From Bacteroidales bacterium H10 (lineage in GTDB: Bacteria; Bacteroidota; Bacteroidia; Bacteroidales; Muribaculaceae): DNA of 9,766 bases. Below the pieces are notes generated by a model. That model had not been told where the DNA came from. It made no database searches and worked only from the letters and a program-made list of their open reading frames with translations. The position numbers and the translations under genes are program-made. This document shows, piece after piece, positions 1-6,820 of this stretch (within the stretch, counting starts at the first letter, position 1; each line of letters opens with the position of its first letter). The DNA lies in the NCBI GenBank assembly GCA_001701295.1, contig DAAV01000043.1, positions 1 to 9,766 of the forward strand, given 5' to 3'.

Positions 1-1
1 C

Positions 2-658
2 ATGGTTGAATCGATCGACGGCCGCATAGACTGCGGAATGGTCGATAAAATCAGCGGCGACGAATATTACACCACTCTTGAGACTCTCGACTGTCAGGCA
101 TCAGTGGAAGGGCGCGTGACGATGGAACATTACTACGCACTTCCCGGCCACTTTGACGCTCACGACCAAACGGCACTCGGCAAAAAGGATGTTTTCAAAG
201 CAACTGAGAGCAAAGATTTCCACATTTGCCCCGATACACATGGCTCCCTTCTTTGGGAAAGCGGAACAATGGAAGACGGGCGTCCACTTCTGATACTCAC
301 CACCGAGGACGTACCGGCCGAATATATTTCATACCTCCGGGACAAGAACATCTCATATATAGCTACAGGCAAAAGCCATATTGATCTTGTCAATGCAATG
401 GAAACTTTATACGGTGAATTTGATGTCGAACGTCTGGCGGTGCTTGGAGGAGGCCTCATCAACGGAGGCTTTCTTGAGGCAGGGCTGATTGATGAAGTGA
501 GTCTGCTTCTCGCCCCCGGCATAGACGGCCGCGAAGGGTGGAGAGCAATGTTTGACGGTATTTCAGATCAGTCCAGACTTCCGACCCGGCTGAGCCTACA
601 GTCGGTAGAACGAATGGATAATGATGTCCTCTGGATAAAATACATGGTAAAATCATAA
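2..658 (+). CDS. RibD C-terminal / dihydrofolate-reductase-fold reductase, 5' partial
   Basis: Probable NADPH-dependent reductase of the RibD-C family (the fold shared by DHFR and the riboflavin-pathway pyrimidine reductase). The N-terminal 'VESIDGRIDCGM' (residues 2-13) matches the first helix and substrate-side loop of the family. 'GRVTME' (37-42) and 'LGGGLINGGFLEAGLIDEV' (148-166) form the usual cofactor-binding region, followed by 'LLLAPGIDG'. There is no deaminase domain, so this is not full RibD. It belongs to stand-alone reductases, often named only 'dihydrofolate reductase family protein', whose substrate is not settled. The ATG at base 2 is probably an internal methionine: family members normally carry about 8-10 residues, including the first beta strand, before this motif, so the true start likely lies left of the window. 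An aldo/keto reductase follows after 9 bp, which suggests a two-gene oxidoreductase operon. Confidence 0.85.
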   Translation: MVESIDGRIDCGMVDKISGDEYYTTLETLDCQASVEGRVTMEHYYALPGHFDAHDQTALGKKDVFKATESKDFHICPDTHGSLLWESGTMEDGRPLLILTTEDVPAEYISYLRDKNISYIATGKSHIDLVNAMETLYGEFDVERLAVLGGGLINGGFLEAGLIDEVSLLLAPGIDGREGWRAMFDGISDQSRLPTRLSLQSVERMDNDVLWIKYMVKS

Positions 659-667
659 TTAGACAAT

Positions 668-1507
668 ATGGAAACTGTAAAACTTAGAAACGACGTTATA
701 ATGCCAATAGTCGGCTATGGAGTATATCAGGTTGATCCCGCTGAGTGCGAGAGATGCGTCAGCGACGCACTCAAGACAGGCTACCGGATGATTGACACGG
801 CACAGGCTTATAACAATGAGGAAGGTGTCGGTGCCGCGATTGCCAAAAGCGGTATACCGCGTGAAGAAATCTTTATCGTATCAAAAATATGGATTTCCAA
901 CTACGGTTATGAGAAAGCCAAGGCATCTATCGACGAAAGCCTCCGCAAATTGCGCACCGATTATATAGACCTGATGCTTTTGCATCAGCCATTCTGTGAC
1001 AGATATGGAGCATACCGTGCTCTTGAGGAGGCATACAAAGAGGGGAAACTTCACGCTATAGGCGTAAGCAATTTCTATCCGGACCATCTGATCGACATTG
1101 CATGCAATGTCGAGATTCCCCCTATGGTAAATCAGGTGGAAACACATGTATTCGACCAACAGACCGAGGCTCAGAAATATATGGAGGAATACGGCTGCCG
1201 GATAATGTCATGGGGACCGCTCGCCGAAGGACGCAACAATTTCTTCACAAATCCCGTGCTCGAGAGAATCGGAAAGAAATATGGCAAATCAGTGGCTCAG
1301 GTAGCATTGCGCTGGCTCATTCAGCGAGGAGTCATCATAATACCCAAGTCTGTGCACATCGAACGCATGGAGCAGAACATCGACATTTTCGATTTCACTC
1401 TCAGCAACGAGGATATGGCCGAGATTGCGGCCCTTGATACCGGCAAGAGTCTCTTCTTCGATCACCATGACCCCGATGTAGTAAAGATGTTTATGGGCTG
1501 GCGTTAA
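668..1507 (+). CDS. Aldo/keto reductase family oxidoreductase
   Basis: Cytoplasmic NADPH-dependent carbonyl reductase with the AKR (alpha/beta)8 barrel. At 279 aa it has the usual length of the bacterial 2,5-diketogluconate-reductase-like group. The complete catalytic tetrad is visible: Asp43 and Tyr48 in 'MIDTAQAYNNEEGVG', Lys73 in 'VSKIW' and His106 in 'LMLLHQP'. The AKR signature 'IGVSNF' is at 131-136. The cofactor loop 'IPKS' (225-228), followed by 'HIERMEQNIDIFDF', suggests NADP binding. The start ATG at 668 lies 9 bp after the preceding reductase stop, and the protein begins in the normal place ('METVKLRNDVIMPIVGYGVYQ'). The true substrate cannot be deduced, because members act on many aldehydes and ketones. 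A short dyad (1503-1520, GTTAAG and CTTAAC around AGCT) overlaps the stop codon and is followed by an A/T-rich stretch. Confidence 0.93.
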   Translation: METVKLRNDVIMPIVGYGVYQVDPAECERCVSDALKTGYRMIDTAQAYNNEEGVGAAIAKSGIPREEIFIVSKIWISNYGYEKAKASIDESLRKLRTDYIDLMLLHQPFCDRYGAYRALEEAYKEGKLHAIGVSNFYPDHLIDIACNVEIPPMVNQVETHVFDQQTEAQKYMEEYGCRIMSWGPLAEGRNNFFTNPVLERIGKKYGKSVAQVALRWLIQRGVIIIPKSVHIERMEQNIDIFDFTLSNEDMAEIAALDTGKSLFFDHHDPDVVKMFMGWR

Positions 1508-1542
1508 GTAGCTGCTTAACAATTTATTTCAAACCTTCAATG

Positions 1543-1595
1543 GCATAGTCCGGAGAAAAAGACGGTTGATGTGTCTACTTTTCTCCGGACTATGC
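1543..1595. terminator. Perfect 17-bp inverted repeat between convergent genes, probable bidirectional terminator
   Basis: GCATAGTCCGGAGAAAA at 1543-1559 is exactly complementary to 1579-1595. The 19-nt loop can itself add a 4-bp AGAC/GTCT helix with a two-base bulge. The repeat sits between the stops of the convergent aldo/keto reductase (1507) and acetyltransferase (1616), which is the usual place for a shared terminator. No U-tract follows the stem on either strand. The A4/T4 part of the stem next to the loop is the only poly-U-like stretch, so intrinsic termination is inferred from symmetry and position rather than from a full terminator signature. Confidence 0.65.
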
Positions 1596-1615
1596 ATGTA
1601 GTTTGCCACGGCATT

Positions 1616-2212
1616 TCATTTACTTGTATCAAACCGTCTCAATATACGGGCGGGCACACCTCCGATCAAACAGTTGTCGGGAAATGATTTCGTCACCACA
1701 GCACCCGCTGCAACTGTGACATTATCTCCGAGAGTCACGCCTGCAATAAGAATAGCGCCGGCGCCTATCCAGCAATTATTCCCTATAGTGACCGGTAGTG
1801 CATAAGTCTTACAAAAATAGGCTTGCCAATTGTTTTCAAAATCAGGATTGTTTCTATCTACCCATTCTGTAGAATGCAAGGCGGTGTTTATCTGCACACC
1901 GGGAGCTATCAGCACATTATTGCCGATGTGTATTTCATTGCAATCTATCAGAGTGCAACGATAATTGACTGAAACATTATCGCCCATAAAAATATTGCAT
2001 CCGAATCCACAAATAAAGCCATCTCCTACAGAACAATTGCTTCCCACACTTCCGAACAGCTCTTTAAGCATGGCATAACGTTCAGACCGTCGTTCATACG
2101 ATAAAGAATTATAACGTTGCATCCATCGTGTGGCGACAGCTTTCATATCAATAAAAATCTTATCATGGCAGTCATACGGTTCTCCAGCCATACATTTCTC
2201 AAGTTCAGTCAT
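1616..2212 (-). CDS. Maltose/galactoside-type O-acetyltransferase (left-handed beta helix)
   Basis: Acetyl-CoA-dependent sugar O-acetyltransferase of the LbH MAT/GAT family (Maa, LacA, NodL). The N-terminal helical part begins 'MTELEKCMAGEPYDCHD', as in Maa ('MTEKEKMLAGE..Y'). Hexapeptide repeats follow, with the active-site His in 'INTALHST' and the closing coils 'IGNNCWIGAGAILIAGVTLGDNVTVAAGAVVTKSFP' and 'GGVPARIL'. I chose the ATG at 2212 (198 aa) because family similarity starts exactly there. A TTG at 2239 would add nine residues without family support. The reaction is likely acetylation of a sugar hydroxyl, but the acceptor is unknown. The DUF6155-like gene lies 55 bp upstream on the same strand and may be co-transcribed. 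No clear promoter was seen in that 55-bp gap. Confidence 0.92.
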   Translation of the reverse strand: MTELEKCMAGEPYDCHDKIFIDMKAVATRWMQRYNSLSYERRSERYAMLKELFGSVGSNCSVGDGFICGFGCNIFMGDNVSVNYRCTLIDCNEIHIGNNVLIAPGVQINTALHSTEWVDRNNPDFENNWQAYFCKTYALPVTIGNNCWIGAGAILIAGVTLGDNVTVAAGAVVTKSFPDNCLIGGVPARILRRFDTSK

Positions 2213-2267
2213 CGGAATTGTATTAAGAGGGTGTTCCAAAATAATCTAAAAACTTTTATACCGGAAT

Positions 2268-2780
2268 TTACAGATGACGCCACCAGCGGCGTTGAGGGCG
2301 GGGAAGATCGTTGTAAAAATCTTTTATGCTTTCGTCAAGACGTTCGAGACGCAATCCATATAAGTCTTCGAGGTCCGCGCTTTCGATATAGGTCCGCGCA
2401 TTGTCACAGGCCCGTCTCACAGCGGTCTCGCACTGATTGAAGCCACTTCGTTTACGAGTCAGCAATATATATTGACGTTCGGCTATATGGACCAGCAGAT
2501 CGGCGATCTTCTCGCTGTCGAAAACGATAGTTGAAAAATGATTTACCAGACGCTTGAGATCATTGACCGCAGGTTGGGATCTGTTCTTTCCGGTAGAATA
2601 AAAAAACATCTTGTCAACGCGCTCCTTATAATCTTCCAAGGCCTTTTCCGGATCGGGATCAAGCCAATAATCAAGATATTCCCTGGCATCCTTACGCGAG
2701 TCATAAAGTTCACATACGACACCGATTATCTCCTCTTTAGACAATTCGGAAAGACCTTTTCTCAAACCTGTTTTAGACAT
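2268..2780 (-). CDS. DUF6155-like protein of unknown function
   Basis: A 170-aa soluble, charged, mostly helical protein with no signal peptide or membrane segment. The N-terminus, 'GLRKGLSELSKEEIIGVVCELYD' followed by 'REYLDYWLDPDPEKALEDYKE', resembles from memory the DUF6155 proteins common in Bacteroidetes, in which 'LSELSKEEL..LI.ELY' and a '(Y)L..rlnPd.ek.L.kYK' motif are conserved. No catalytic motif is apparent and no function is known to me. The C-terminus is basic and aromatic ('RPQRRWWRHL'), which could touch nucleic acid or membrane, though that is speculation. The ATG at 2780 is preferred over an in-frame TTG six bases upstream. The acetyltransferase gene follows on the same strand. 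Confidence 0.7.
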   Translation of the reverse strand: MSKTGLRKGLSELSKEEIIGVVCELYDSRKDAREYLDYWLDPDPEKALEDYKERVDKMFFYSTGKNRSQPAVNDLKRLVNHFSTIVFDSEKIADLLVHIAERQYILLTRKRSGFNQCETAVRRACDNARTYIESADLEDLYGLRLERLDESIKDFYNDLPRPQRRWWRHL

Positions 2781-2901
2781 GATCAACGTTTGTTTATGAC
2801 AACCTCGCGATAACTATAAACATATAACGCTGTGGAAGCATCAAGATTTGAAGCTGATAAGAATATTTCAAATTTATGTTAAAAAACATATGAAAAACCG
2901 A

Positions 2902-2931
2902 TTGTGGATTCATGCTAAAATTGTAAATTTG
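2902..2931 (+). promoter_or_regulatory. Bacteroidetes-type promoter for ald
   Basis: TTG at 2902-2904 and TAAATTTG at 2924-2931 match the Bacteroidetes sigma-70 (sigma-ABfr) pattern: a -33 TTG and a -7 TAnnTTTG box separated by 19 bases. Transcription would start near 2938 and leave a leader of about 95 nt before the ald ATG. The 11-mer TTGTAAATTTG covering the -7 box recurs exactly in front of trpS (4285-4295). The rest of the 251-bp divergent gap (2781-3031) holds no gene of normal size. No convincing promoter for the leftward gene was found in it. Confidence 0.65.
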
Positions 2932-2944
2932 ACGCGTAAACGAC

Positions 2945-3004
2945 ATGAGAGCCATACGGCCGGTTTCGGACGTATTTGACCCGAATGAAACGGAGTTAAA
3001 CTGA
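2945..3004 (+). other. Possible 19-codon leader ORF upstream of ald
   Basis: An ATG at 2945, just after the predicted transcription start, opens a 19-codon frame ending in TGA at 3002-3004, beginning 'MRAIRPVSDVFD'. Inside it, 2954-2975 can form a hairpin: ATACG and CGTAT close around a CCG/CGG helix with a GTTT loop. The ORF has only one Ala codon, so it is not a classical alanine attenuator. A frame of this size arises easily by chance, and nothing shows that it is translated. Confidence 0.2.
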
Positions 3005-3031
3005 GACACAACAAATCTAATACAAAAAGAC

Positions 3032-4141
3032 ATGAAAATCGGAATTCCAAAAGAGATCAAAAACAATGAGAACCGCGTGGGTGCCACCCCGGCTGGTGTG
3101 AAAGAACTTGTAGCTCACGGCCATACTCTGTATGTACAGCACACGGCTGGTGAAGGAAGCGGTTTCTCGGACGAAGAATATATAGAGGCAGGCGCGACAA
3201 TCCTTCCGACAATTGAAGATGTATACGCCACAGCCGACATGATCATAAAGGTGAAAGAACCGATCGCTCCCGAATACAAACTTATCCGCAAAGGTCAGCT
3301 CCTGTTCACATATTTCCATTTCGCATCAGACCGCGAACTCCTCGACGCAATGCTCGAGAGCGGCGCCACCTGTATCGCATATGAGACAGTGACCGACCGC
3401 GACAATCGTCTTCCGCTTCTTATCCCGATGAGCGAGGTGGCCGGCCGTATGTCTATCCAGGAAGGCGCACGTTTCCTTGAAAAGCCTCAGGGCGGCCGCG
3501 GCGTGCTTATGGGCGGCGTACCGGGTGTGAAACCGGCAAAAGTTCTTGTGCTCGGAGCAGGCGTAGTCGGACGCAACGCAGCTCTTATGGCAGCCGGCCT
3601 CGGTGCCGACGTGACCATCACCGACGTGAACCTGAATGTGCTTCGCCACTGTGCGGAAGTGATGCCCAAGAACGTCAAGACACTTTACTCTTCACGCCAC
3701 AATATCGAACAGGAACTTCCGACCACCGACCTCGTAGTGGGTTCAGTCCTCGTGCCGGGAGCAAAGACTCCGCATCTCGTGACAGCCGACATGGTCAAGC
3801 TGATGCGTCCGGGTTCAGTCATGGTCGATGTGGCCGTTGACCAGGGCGGATGCTTCGAGACAACACATCCTACCACACATTCCGAACCGACATACGTTGT
3901 TGACGGTGTGGTACAGTATGCAGTTGCCAACATCCCGGGTGCCGTTCCTTATACTTCCACCCTCGCCCTCACAAACGCCACAATGCCATATGCAGTACGT
4001 CTCGCTGATCTCGGCTGGGTAGAGGCATGTAAGCGTGACTGCGGACTGGCCAACGGTGTCAATGTAGTTGACGGCAAGATCACATTCAAGGCTGTAGCCG
4101 AGGCTTTCGATCTGCCTTACACTCCGCTTGAAATCAAATAA
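3032..4141 (+). CDS. ald: Alanine dehydrogenase
   Basis: NAD-dependent L-alanine dehydrogenase: L-alanine + NAD+ + water gives pyruvate, ammonia and NADH, reversibly, in the cytoplasm. The 369-aa length and residue numbering agree exactly with characterised Ald. Substrate-binding Arg15 ('NENRVGATP') and Lys75 ('IKVKEP'), catalytic His96 ('YFHFASD') and catalytic Asp270 ('DVAVDQGG') are all present. The Rossmann motif is '[14 protein letters not shown]' (171-184), ending with Asp198 for NAD ribose binding ('VTITDVN'). The start at 3032 gives the family's canonical '[17 protein letters not shown]'. It appears to be a single-gene transcript with its own promoter at 2902-2931 and a terminator at 4179-4207. 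Physiologically it can feed alanine into pyruvate or assimilate ammonia. The direction here is not readable from sequence. Confidence 0.97.
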   Translation: MKIGIPKEIKNNENRVGATPAGVKELVAHGHTLYVQHTAGEGSGFSDEEYIEAGATILPTIEDVYATADMIIKVKEPIAPEYKLIRKGQLLFTYFHFASDRELLDAMLESGATCIAYETVTDRDNRLPLLIPMSEVAGRMSIQEGARFLEKPQGGRGVLMGGVPGVKPAKVLVLGAGVVGRNAALMAAGLGADVTITDVNLNVLRHCAEVMPKNVKTLYSSRHNIEQELPTTDLVVGSVLVPGAKTPHLVTADMVKLMRPGSVMVDVAVDQGGCFETTHPTTHSEPTYVVDGVVQYAVANIPGAVPYTSTLALTNATMPYAVRLADLGWVEACKRDCGLANGVNVVDGKITFKAVAEAFDLPYTPLEIK

Positions 4142-4178
4142 TTATAAAACCAACCCCTAACCTACTTTCACTTTACTG

Positions 4179-4207
4179 AAGGCTCTTGTCCCGCGCAAGA
4201 GCCTTTT
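4179..4207 (+). terminator. Intrinsic terminator after ald
   Basis: AAGGCTCTTG (4179-4188) pairs perfectly with CAAGAGCCTT (4196-4205) across a 7-nt loop and runs into TTTT (4204-4207). It begins 38 bases after the ald stop, separating ald from the trpS operon. Confidence 0.88.
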
Positions 4208-4274
4208 ATCATTTATAAGCAAAAGCACATGATTCAATTTTTAGAGTCCAACCACCGTTTATAGTAGGAATGTG

Positions 4275-4296
4275 GCAAATTTTTTTGTAAATTTGC
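4275..4296 (+). promoter_or_regulatory. Predicted -7 element of the trpS operon inside a perfect dyad
   Basis: TAAATTTG at 4288-4295 is a full match to the Bacteroidetes -7 consensus. No TTG lies at the expected -33 distance, so the upstream half is weak. The -7 box forms the right arm of a perfect 8-bp inverted repeat, GCAAATTT (4275-4282) and AAATTTGC (4289-4296) with a 6-base spacer, which could be an operator. A start near 4302 would give a leader of about 118 nt for trpS. Confidence 0.5.
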
Positions 4297-4309
4297 ATTT
4301 TGATGAATT

Positions 4310-4386
4310 TAAGTAAGTGATCAAATTAAAAAACTGTTCGAAATCACTTGAGCTTCCGATATATATTTAATCTGATCACTTATTTA
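4310..4386 (+). promoter_or_regulatory. Long imperfect inverted repeat in the trpS leader with an alternative pairing
   Basis: Bases 4310-4330 pair with 4366-4386: 21 positions with 19 Watson-Crick pairs, one G-T and one mismatch. The core is TAAGTGATCAAATTA against TAATCTGATCACTTA. The 35-nt loop contains a second ATCACTT (4343-4349) that can instead pair with AAGTGAT (4315-4321), so two exclusive folds exist. Seen as DNA, the heptamer occurs three times (4315 direct; 4343 and 4375 inverted, 32 bp apart). The repeat lies at the predicted 5' end of the transcript, 33 bases before the trpS ATG. No U-tract follows, so it is not a terminator by itself. Tiny frames inside it contain no Trp codons. 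Confidence 0.5.
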
Positions 4387-4419
4387 CAAAATTCTGCATA
4401 TTATAAAATTTAGAAAGTT

Positions 4420-5553
4420 ATGAGCGATACAAACATAGAGAAAAAAGGTGCGGGCCGTGACGGCAAAAAAATAGTGCTGAGCGGCATCCGTGCGACCGGA
4501 AATCTTCATCTCGGCAATTATTACGGAGCCTTGAGCAAATTTGTCAGAATGCAGGATGACTATGACTGCCGCTATTTTGTGGCGGATCTACATGCTCTGA
4601 CCACCCATCCCGACCCGAAGATGCTTCATGAAAATGTAAAACAGATTCTCGCGGAGTATCTTGCTGCCGGCCTTGATCCTGAAAAAAACACCATCTATGT
4701 GCAAAGTGACGTACCTGAAATTGCCGAAATGTATCTGCTGATGAACATGCATGTCGGCATAGGCGAGCTCATGCGTACCGCATCTTTCAAAGACAAAGCC
4801 CGCAAAGCACTCGGTATCAGCGCCCCATCCTCAAACGGAGAAGAGGGATCCGTCGACAACGAGGCTGACGACGAGGGCATAGAGAAGCAGATAATCGGCA
4901 ATCAGACAAACCAGCGCGTCAATGCGGGCCTTCTGACCTATCCTACTCTGATGGCTGTCGACATACTTATACACCACGCCGATTTTGTTCCTGTAGGCAA
5001 AGACCAGGAACAGCATCTTGAGCTGACCCGCCGTTTCGCCCGCAGATTCAACTCGTTCTACAAGACTTCCTATTTCGGCGAGCCCGTCAATTTCAATTTC
5101 GGTTCACACGCCGTCAAAGTACCCGGCCTGGACGGCTCGGGAAAAATGGGAAAAAGCGAAGGCAACTGCATATATCTGATCGATGACGAGAAGACTCTCC
5201 GTAAGAAAGTGATGCGAGCCGTAACCGACGAAGGCCCGAAAACACCGAATCAGGAAGTATCCGAACCGATACGCAATCTTTTCACCCTCATGGAACTGGT
5301 CTCCACTCCCGACACGCTCCAACACTTCAAGGACGCGTATGCGGACTGCTCCATACGTTACGGGGATCTGAAAAAACAACTTGCGGAAGACATACTCAAA
5401 GTCACTCTTCCGATAAGAGAACGTATACTTGATATCCGCGACAATGACGAATATCTTTCGAAAGTAGTGCGCCAGGGAGCCGAACGCGCACGCGAGGCCG
5501 CATCCAGAACTCTCGCCGATGTCCGCGAGATCATGGGCATACGCAAATTCTAA
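4420..5553 (+). CDS. trpS: Tryptophanyl-tRNA synthetase
   Basis: Class I aminoacyl-tRNA synthetase that activates tryptophan with ATP and charges tRNA-Trp. The HIGH-type signature is 'TGNLHLGNYYGAL' (26-38) and the KMSKS-type loop is 'GSGKMGKSEGN' (239-249). Family motifs 'NAGLLTYPTLMAVDIL' (168-183) and 'VPVGKDQEQHLELTRRFA' (190-207) define the Trp-specific subgroup. At 377 aa it is longer than the usual 330 or so, because of a polar N-terminal extension (about 17 residues) and an acidic low-complexity insertion at about 134-157 (rich in S, G, E, D, N) after 'TASFKDKARKALGI'. The start ATG 4420 is the first in frame after an A/T-rich leader. It is the first gene of a probable operon: an SpmA-SpmB-like gene begins 18 bp after its stop. 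Confidence 0.97.
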   Translation: MSDTNIEKKGAGRDGKKIVLSGIRATGNLHLGNYYGALSKFVRMQDDYDCRYFVADLHALTTHPDPKMLHENVKQILAEYLAAGLDPEKNTIYVQSDVPEIAEMYLLMNMHVGIGELMRTASFKDKARKALGISAPSSNGEEGSVDNEADDEGIEKQIIGNQTNQRVNAGLLTYPTLMAVDILIHHADFVPVGKDQEQHLELTRRFARRFNSFYKTSYFGEPVNFNFGSHAVKVPGLDGSGKMGKSEGNCIYLIDDEKTLRKKVMRAVTDEGPKTPNQEVSEPIRNLFTLMELVSTPDTLQHFKDAYADCSIRYGDLKKQLAEDILKVTLPIRERILDIRDNDEYLSKVVRQGAERAREAASRTLADVREIMGIRKF

Positions 5554-5571
5554 ACCCGATTTCCGTCCGAC

Positions 5572-6801
5572 ATGGTTCTAAACTGGATCTGGATAGCATT
5601 CTTCGCGATAGCGTTTCTGATGGCTATAGGCCGCACTCTTATCGACGGAGATTTCCAGGTATGGAGCGACATAATGAACGCGTCGTTCGATCAGGCCGCG
5701 TTCGCTTTCGAAGTTTCGCTCGGACTGACAGGCGTCCTTACGCTGTGGCTCGGCATAATGAAAATCGGAGAGCGCGGAGGAGTTATAGAATTTTTCGGGC
5801 GACTTATCAGCCCGTTCTTTTCCCGGCTGTTTCCGGGCATTCCCAAAGGCCATCCGGCCATGGGGGCGATATTCATGAACATATCGGCCAACATGCTCGG
5901 TCTTGACAATGCAGCGACTCCCATGGGCCTGAGGGCAATGCAGGAAATGCAGACCCTTAATCCGAAAAAGGACACAGCCACCGATGCCATGATAATGTTT
6001 CTGGTACTCAATAGTTCGGGGCTGTGTCTGATACCGATCAGCATCATGATGTATCGCGCCCAGGGAGGGGCAGCCAATCCGACCGACATATTCATACCGA
6101 TCCTGATTGCCACCGCCGTCGCAACACTTGTTGGACTTGGAGCGTTATGTCTTAAGCAACGCATCCGGATGGACCGCGTCATATGGAGCTGGCTTCTGGG
6201 CATAGCGGCTTTTGTAGCCGCCGTCACATGGTTCTTCTCCAGTCTTCCGGCAGAAAAAGTACAGCTTTACAGCACGTTTGCCGCCAATGTCATACTCTTC
6301 TGCGTGATAATAGCTTTCATCACCTCGGGAGTCCGCAAGAAACTCAGAGTCTATGACGTGTTTATCGAAGGTGCGAAAGAAGGTTTCAAGACGGCAGTCA
6401 TGATCATACCTTATCTCGTGGCAATTCTTGTGGCGATCGGTATGTTCCGCGCCTCAGGCGCGCTCGACATATTCACGTCGTGGGTAGAAAGTTTCATAGG
6501 ATGGCTCGGGTTCGACACCCGATGGGTCGGAGCGTTACCGACAATGCTCATGAAACCCCTCAGCGGAAGCGGCAGCTGCGCCATGATGCTCGACGTCATG
6601 AAAGCCAACGGACCAGACGCTTTCGTCAGCAAACTCGCCGCGGCCGTAAGAGGCTCCACGGACACGACATTTTATATTCTGGCTGTATATTTCGGATCTA
6701 TCGGGGTCTCCAAGACCCGCTACGCGGCAGGATATGCACTATTGGCCGACGTGACAGGCGCGATTGCGGCTGTGATTGTAGCCTACTATTTTTTTGTTTA
6801 A
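5572..6801 (+). CDS. Fused SpmA-SpmB-like membrane protein with two nucleoside-recognition (Gate) domains
   Basis: A 409-aa polytopic membrane protein, apparently the fusion of two proteins that are separate SpmA and SpmB in Bacillus. The N-terminal half has the SpmA signature 'GLDNAATPMGL' (110-120) followed by 'AMQEMQTLN'. The C-terminal half has the SpmB signatures 'KPLSGSGS' (328-335) and 'GSTDTTFYILAVYFGS' (361-376). Hydrophobic segments are visible at about 3-20, 48-63, 139-161, 173-195, 203-224, 236-252, 273-292 and 388-408. Gate-domain proteins are thought to be transporters or channel-like, but the substrate of this subgroup is not established. The organism is presumably a non-spore-former, so a role in spore maturation is unlikely. 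It sits between trpS and an L-serine dehydratase with gaps of 18 and 19 bp, so it is co-transcribed, and transport of an amino acid or a related metabolite is a reasonable guess only. Confidence 0.85.
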   Translation: MVLNWIWIAFFAIAFLMAIGRTLIDGDFQVWSDIMNASFDQAAFAFEVSLGLTGVLTLWLGIMKIGERGGVIEFFGRLISPFFSRLFPGIPKGHPAMGAIFMNISANMLGLDNAATPMGLRAMQEMQTLNPKKDTATDAMIMFLVLNSSGLCLIPISIMMYRAQGGAANPTDIFIPILIATAVATLVGLGALCLKQRIRMDRVIWSWLLGIAAFVAAVTWFFSSLPAEKVQLYSTFAANVILFCVIIAFITSGVRKKLRVYDVFIEGAKEGFKTAVMIIPYLVAILVAIGMFRASGALDIFTSWVESFIGWLGFDTRWVGALPTMLMKPLSGSGSCAMMLDVMKANGPDAFVSKLAAAVRGSTDTTFYILAVYFGSIGVSKTRYAAGYALLADVTGAIAAVIVAYYFFV

Positions 6802-6820
6802 TTCATCATTTTCGGGTATC

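Noticed and set aside
2..4. ATG at base 2 as the true start of the first gene
   Set aside because: RibD-C family members normally have a first beta strand before 'ESIDGRID', so the methionine is probably internal and the gene is cut by the window edge.
2213..2239. TTG start extending the acetyltransferase by nine codons
   Set aside because: Family similarity begins at the ATG at 2212.
4310..4419. T-box or Trp-codon attenuator upstream of trpS
   Set aside because: No T-box consensus, no terminator/antiterminator with a U-tract, and no Trp codons in any small leader frame.
5691..6227. 178-codon open frame on the minus strand opposite the SpmA-SpmB gene
   Set aside because: Antisense shadow of a membrane protein gene, with no recognisable domain and no own promoter.
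6794..6820. TTG start extending serine dehydratase by nine codons
   Set aside because: The added residues have no family similarity and would overlap the preceding gene. ATG 6821 gives the canonical N-terminus.
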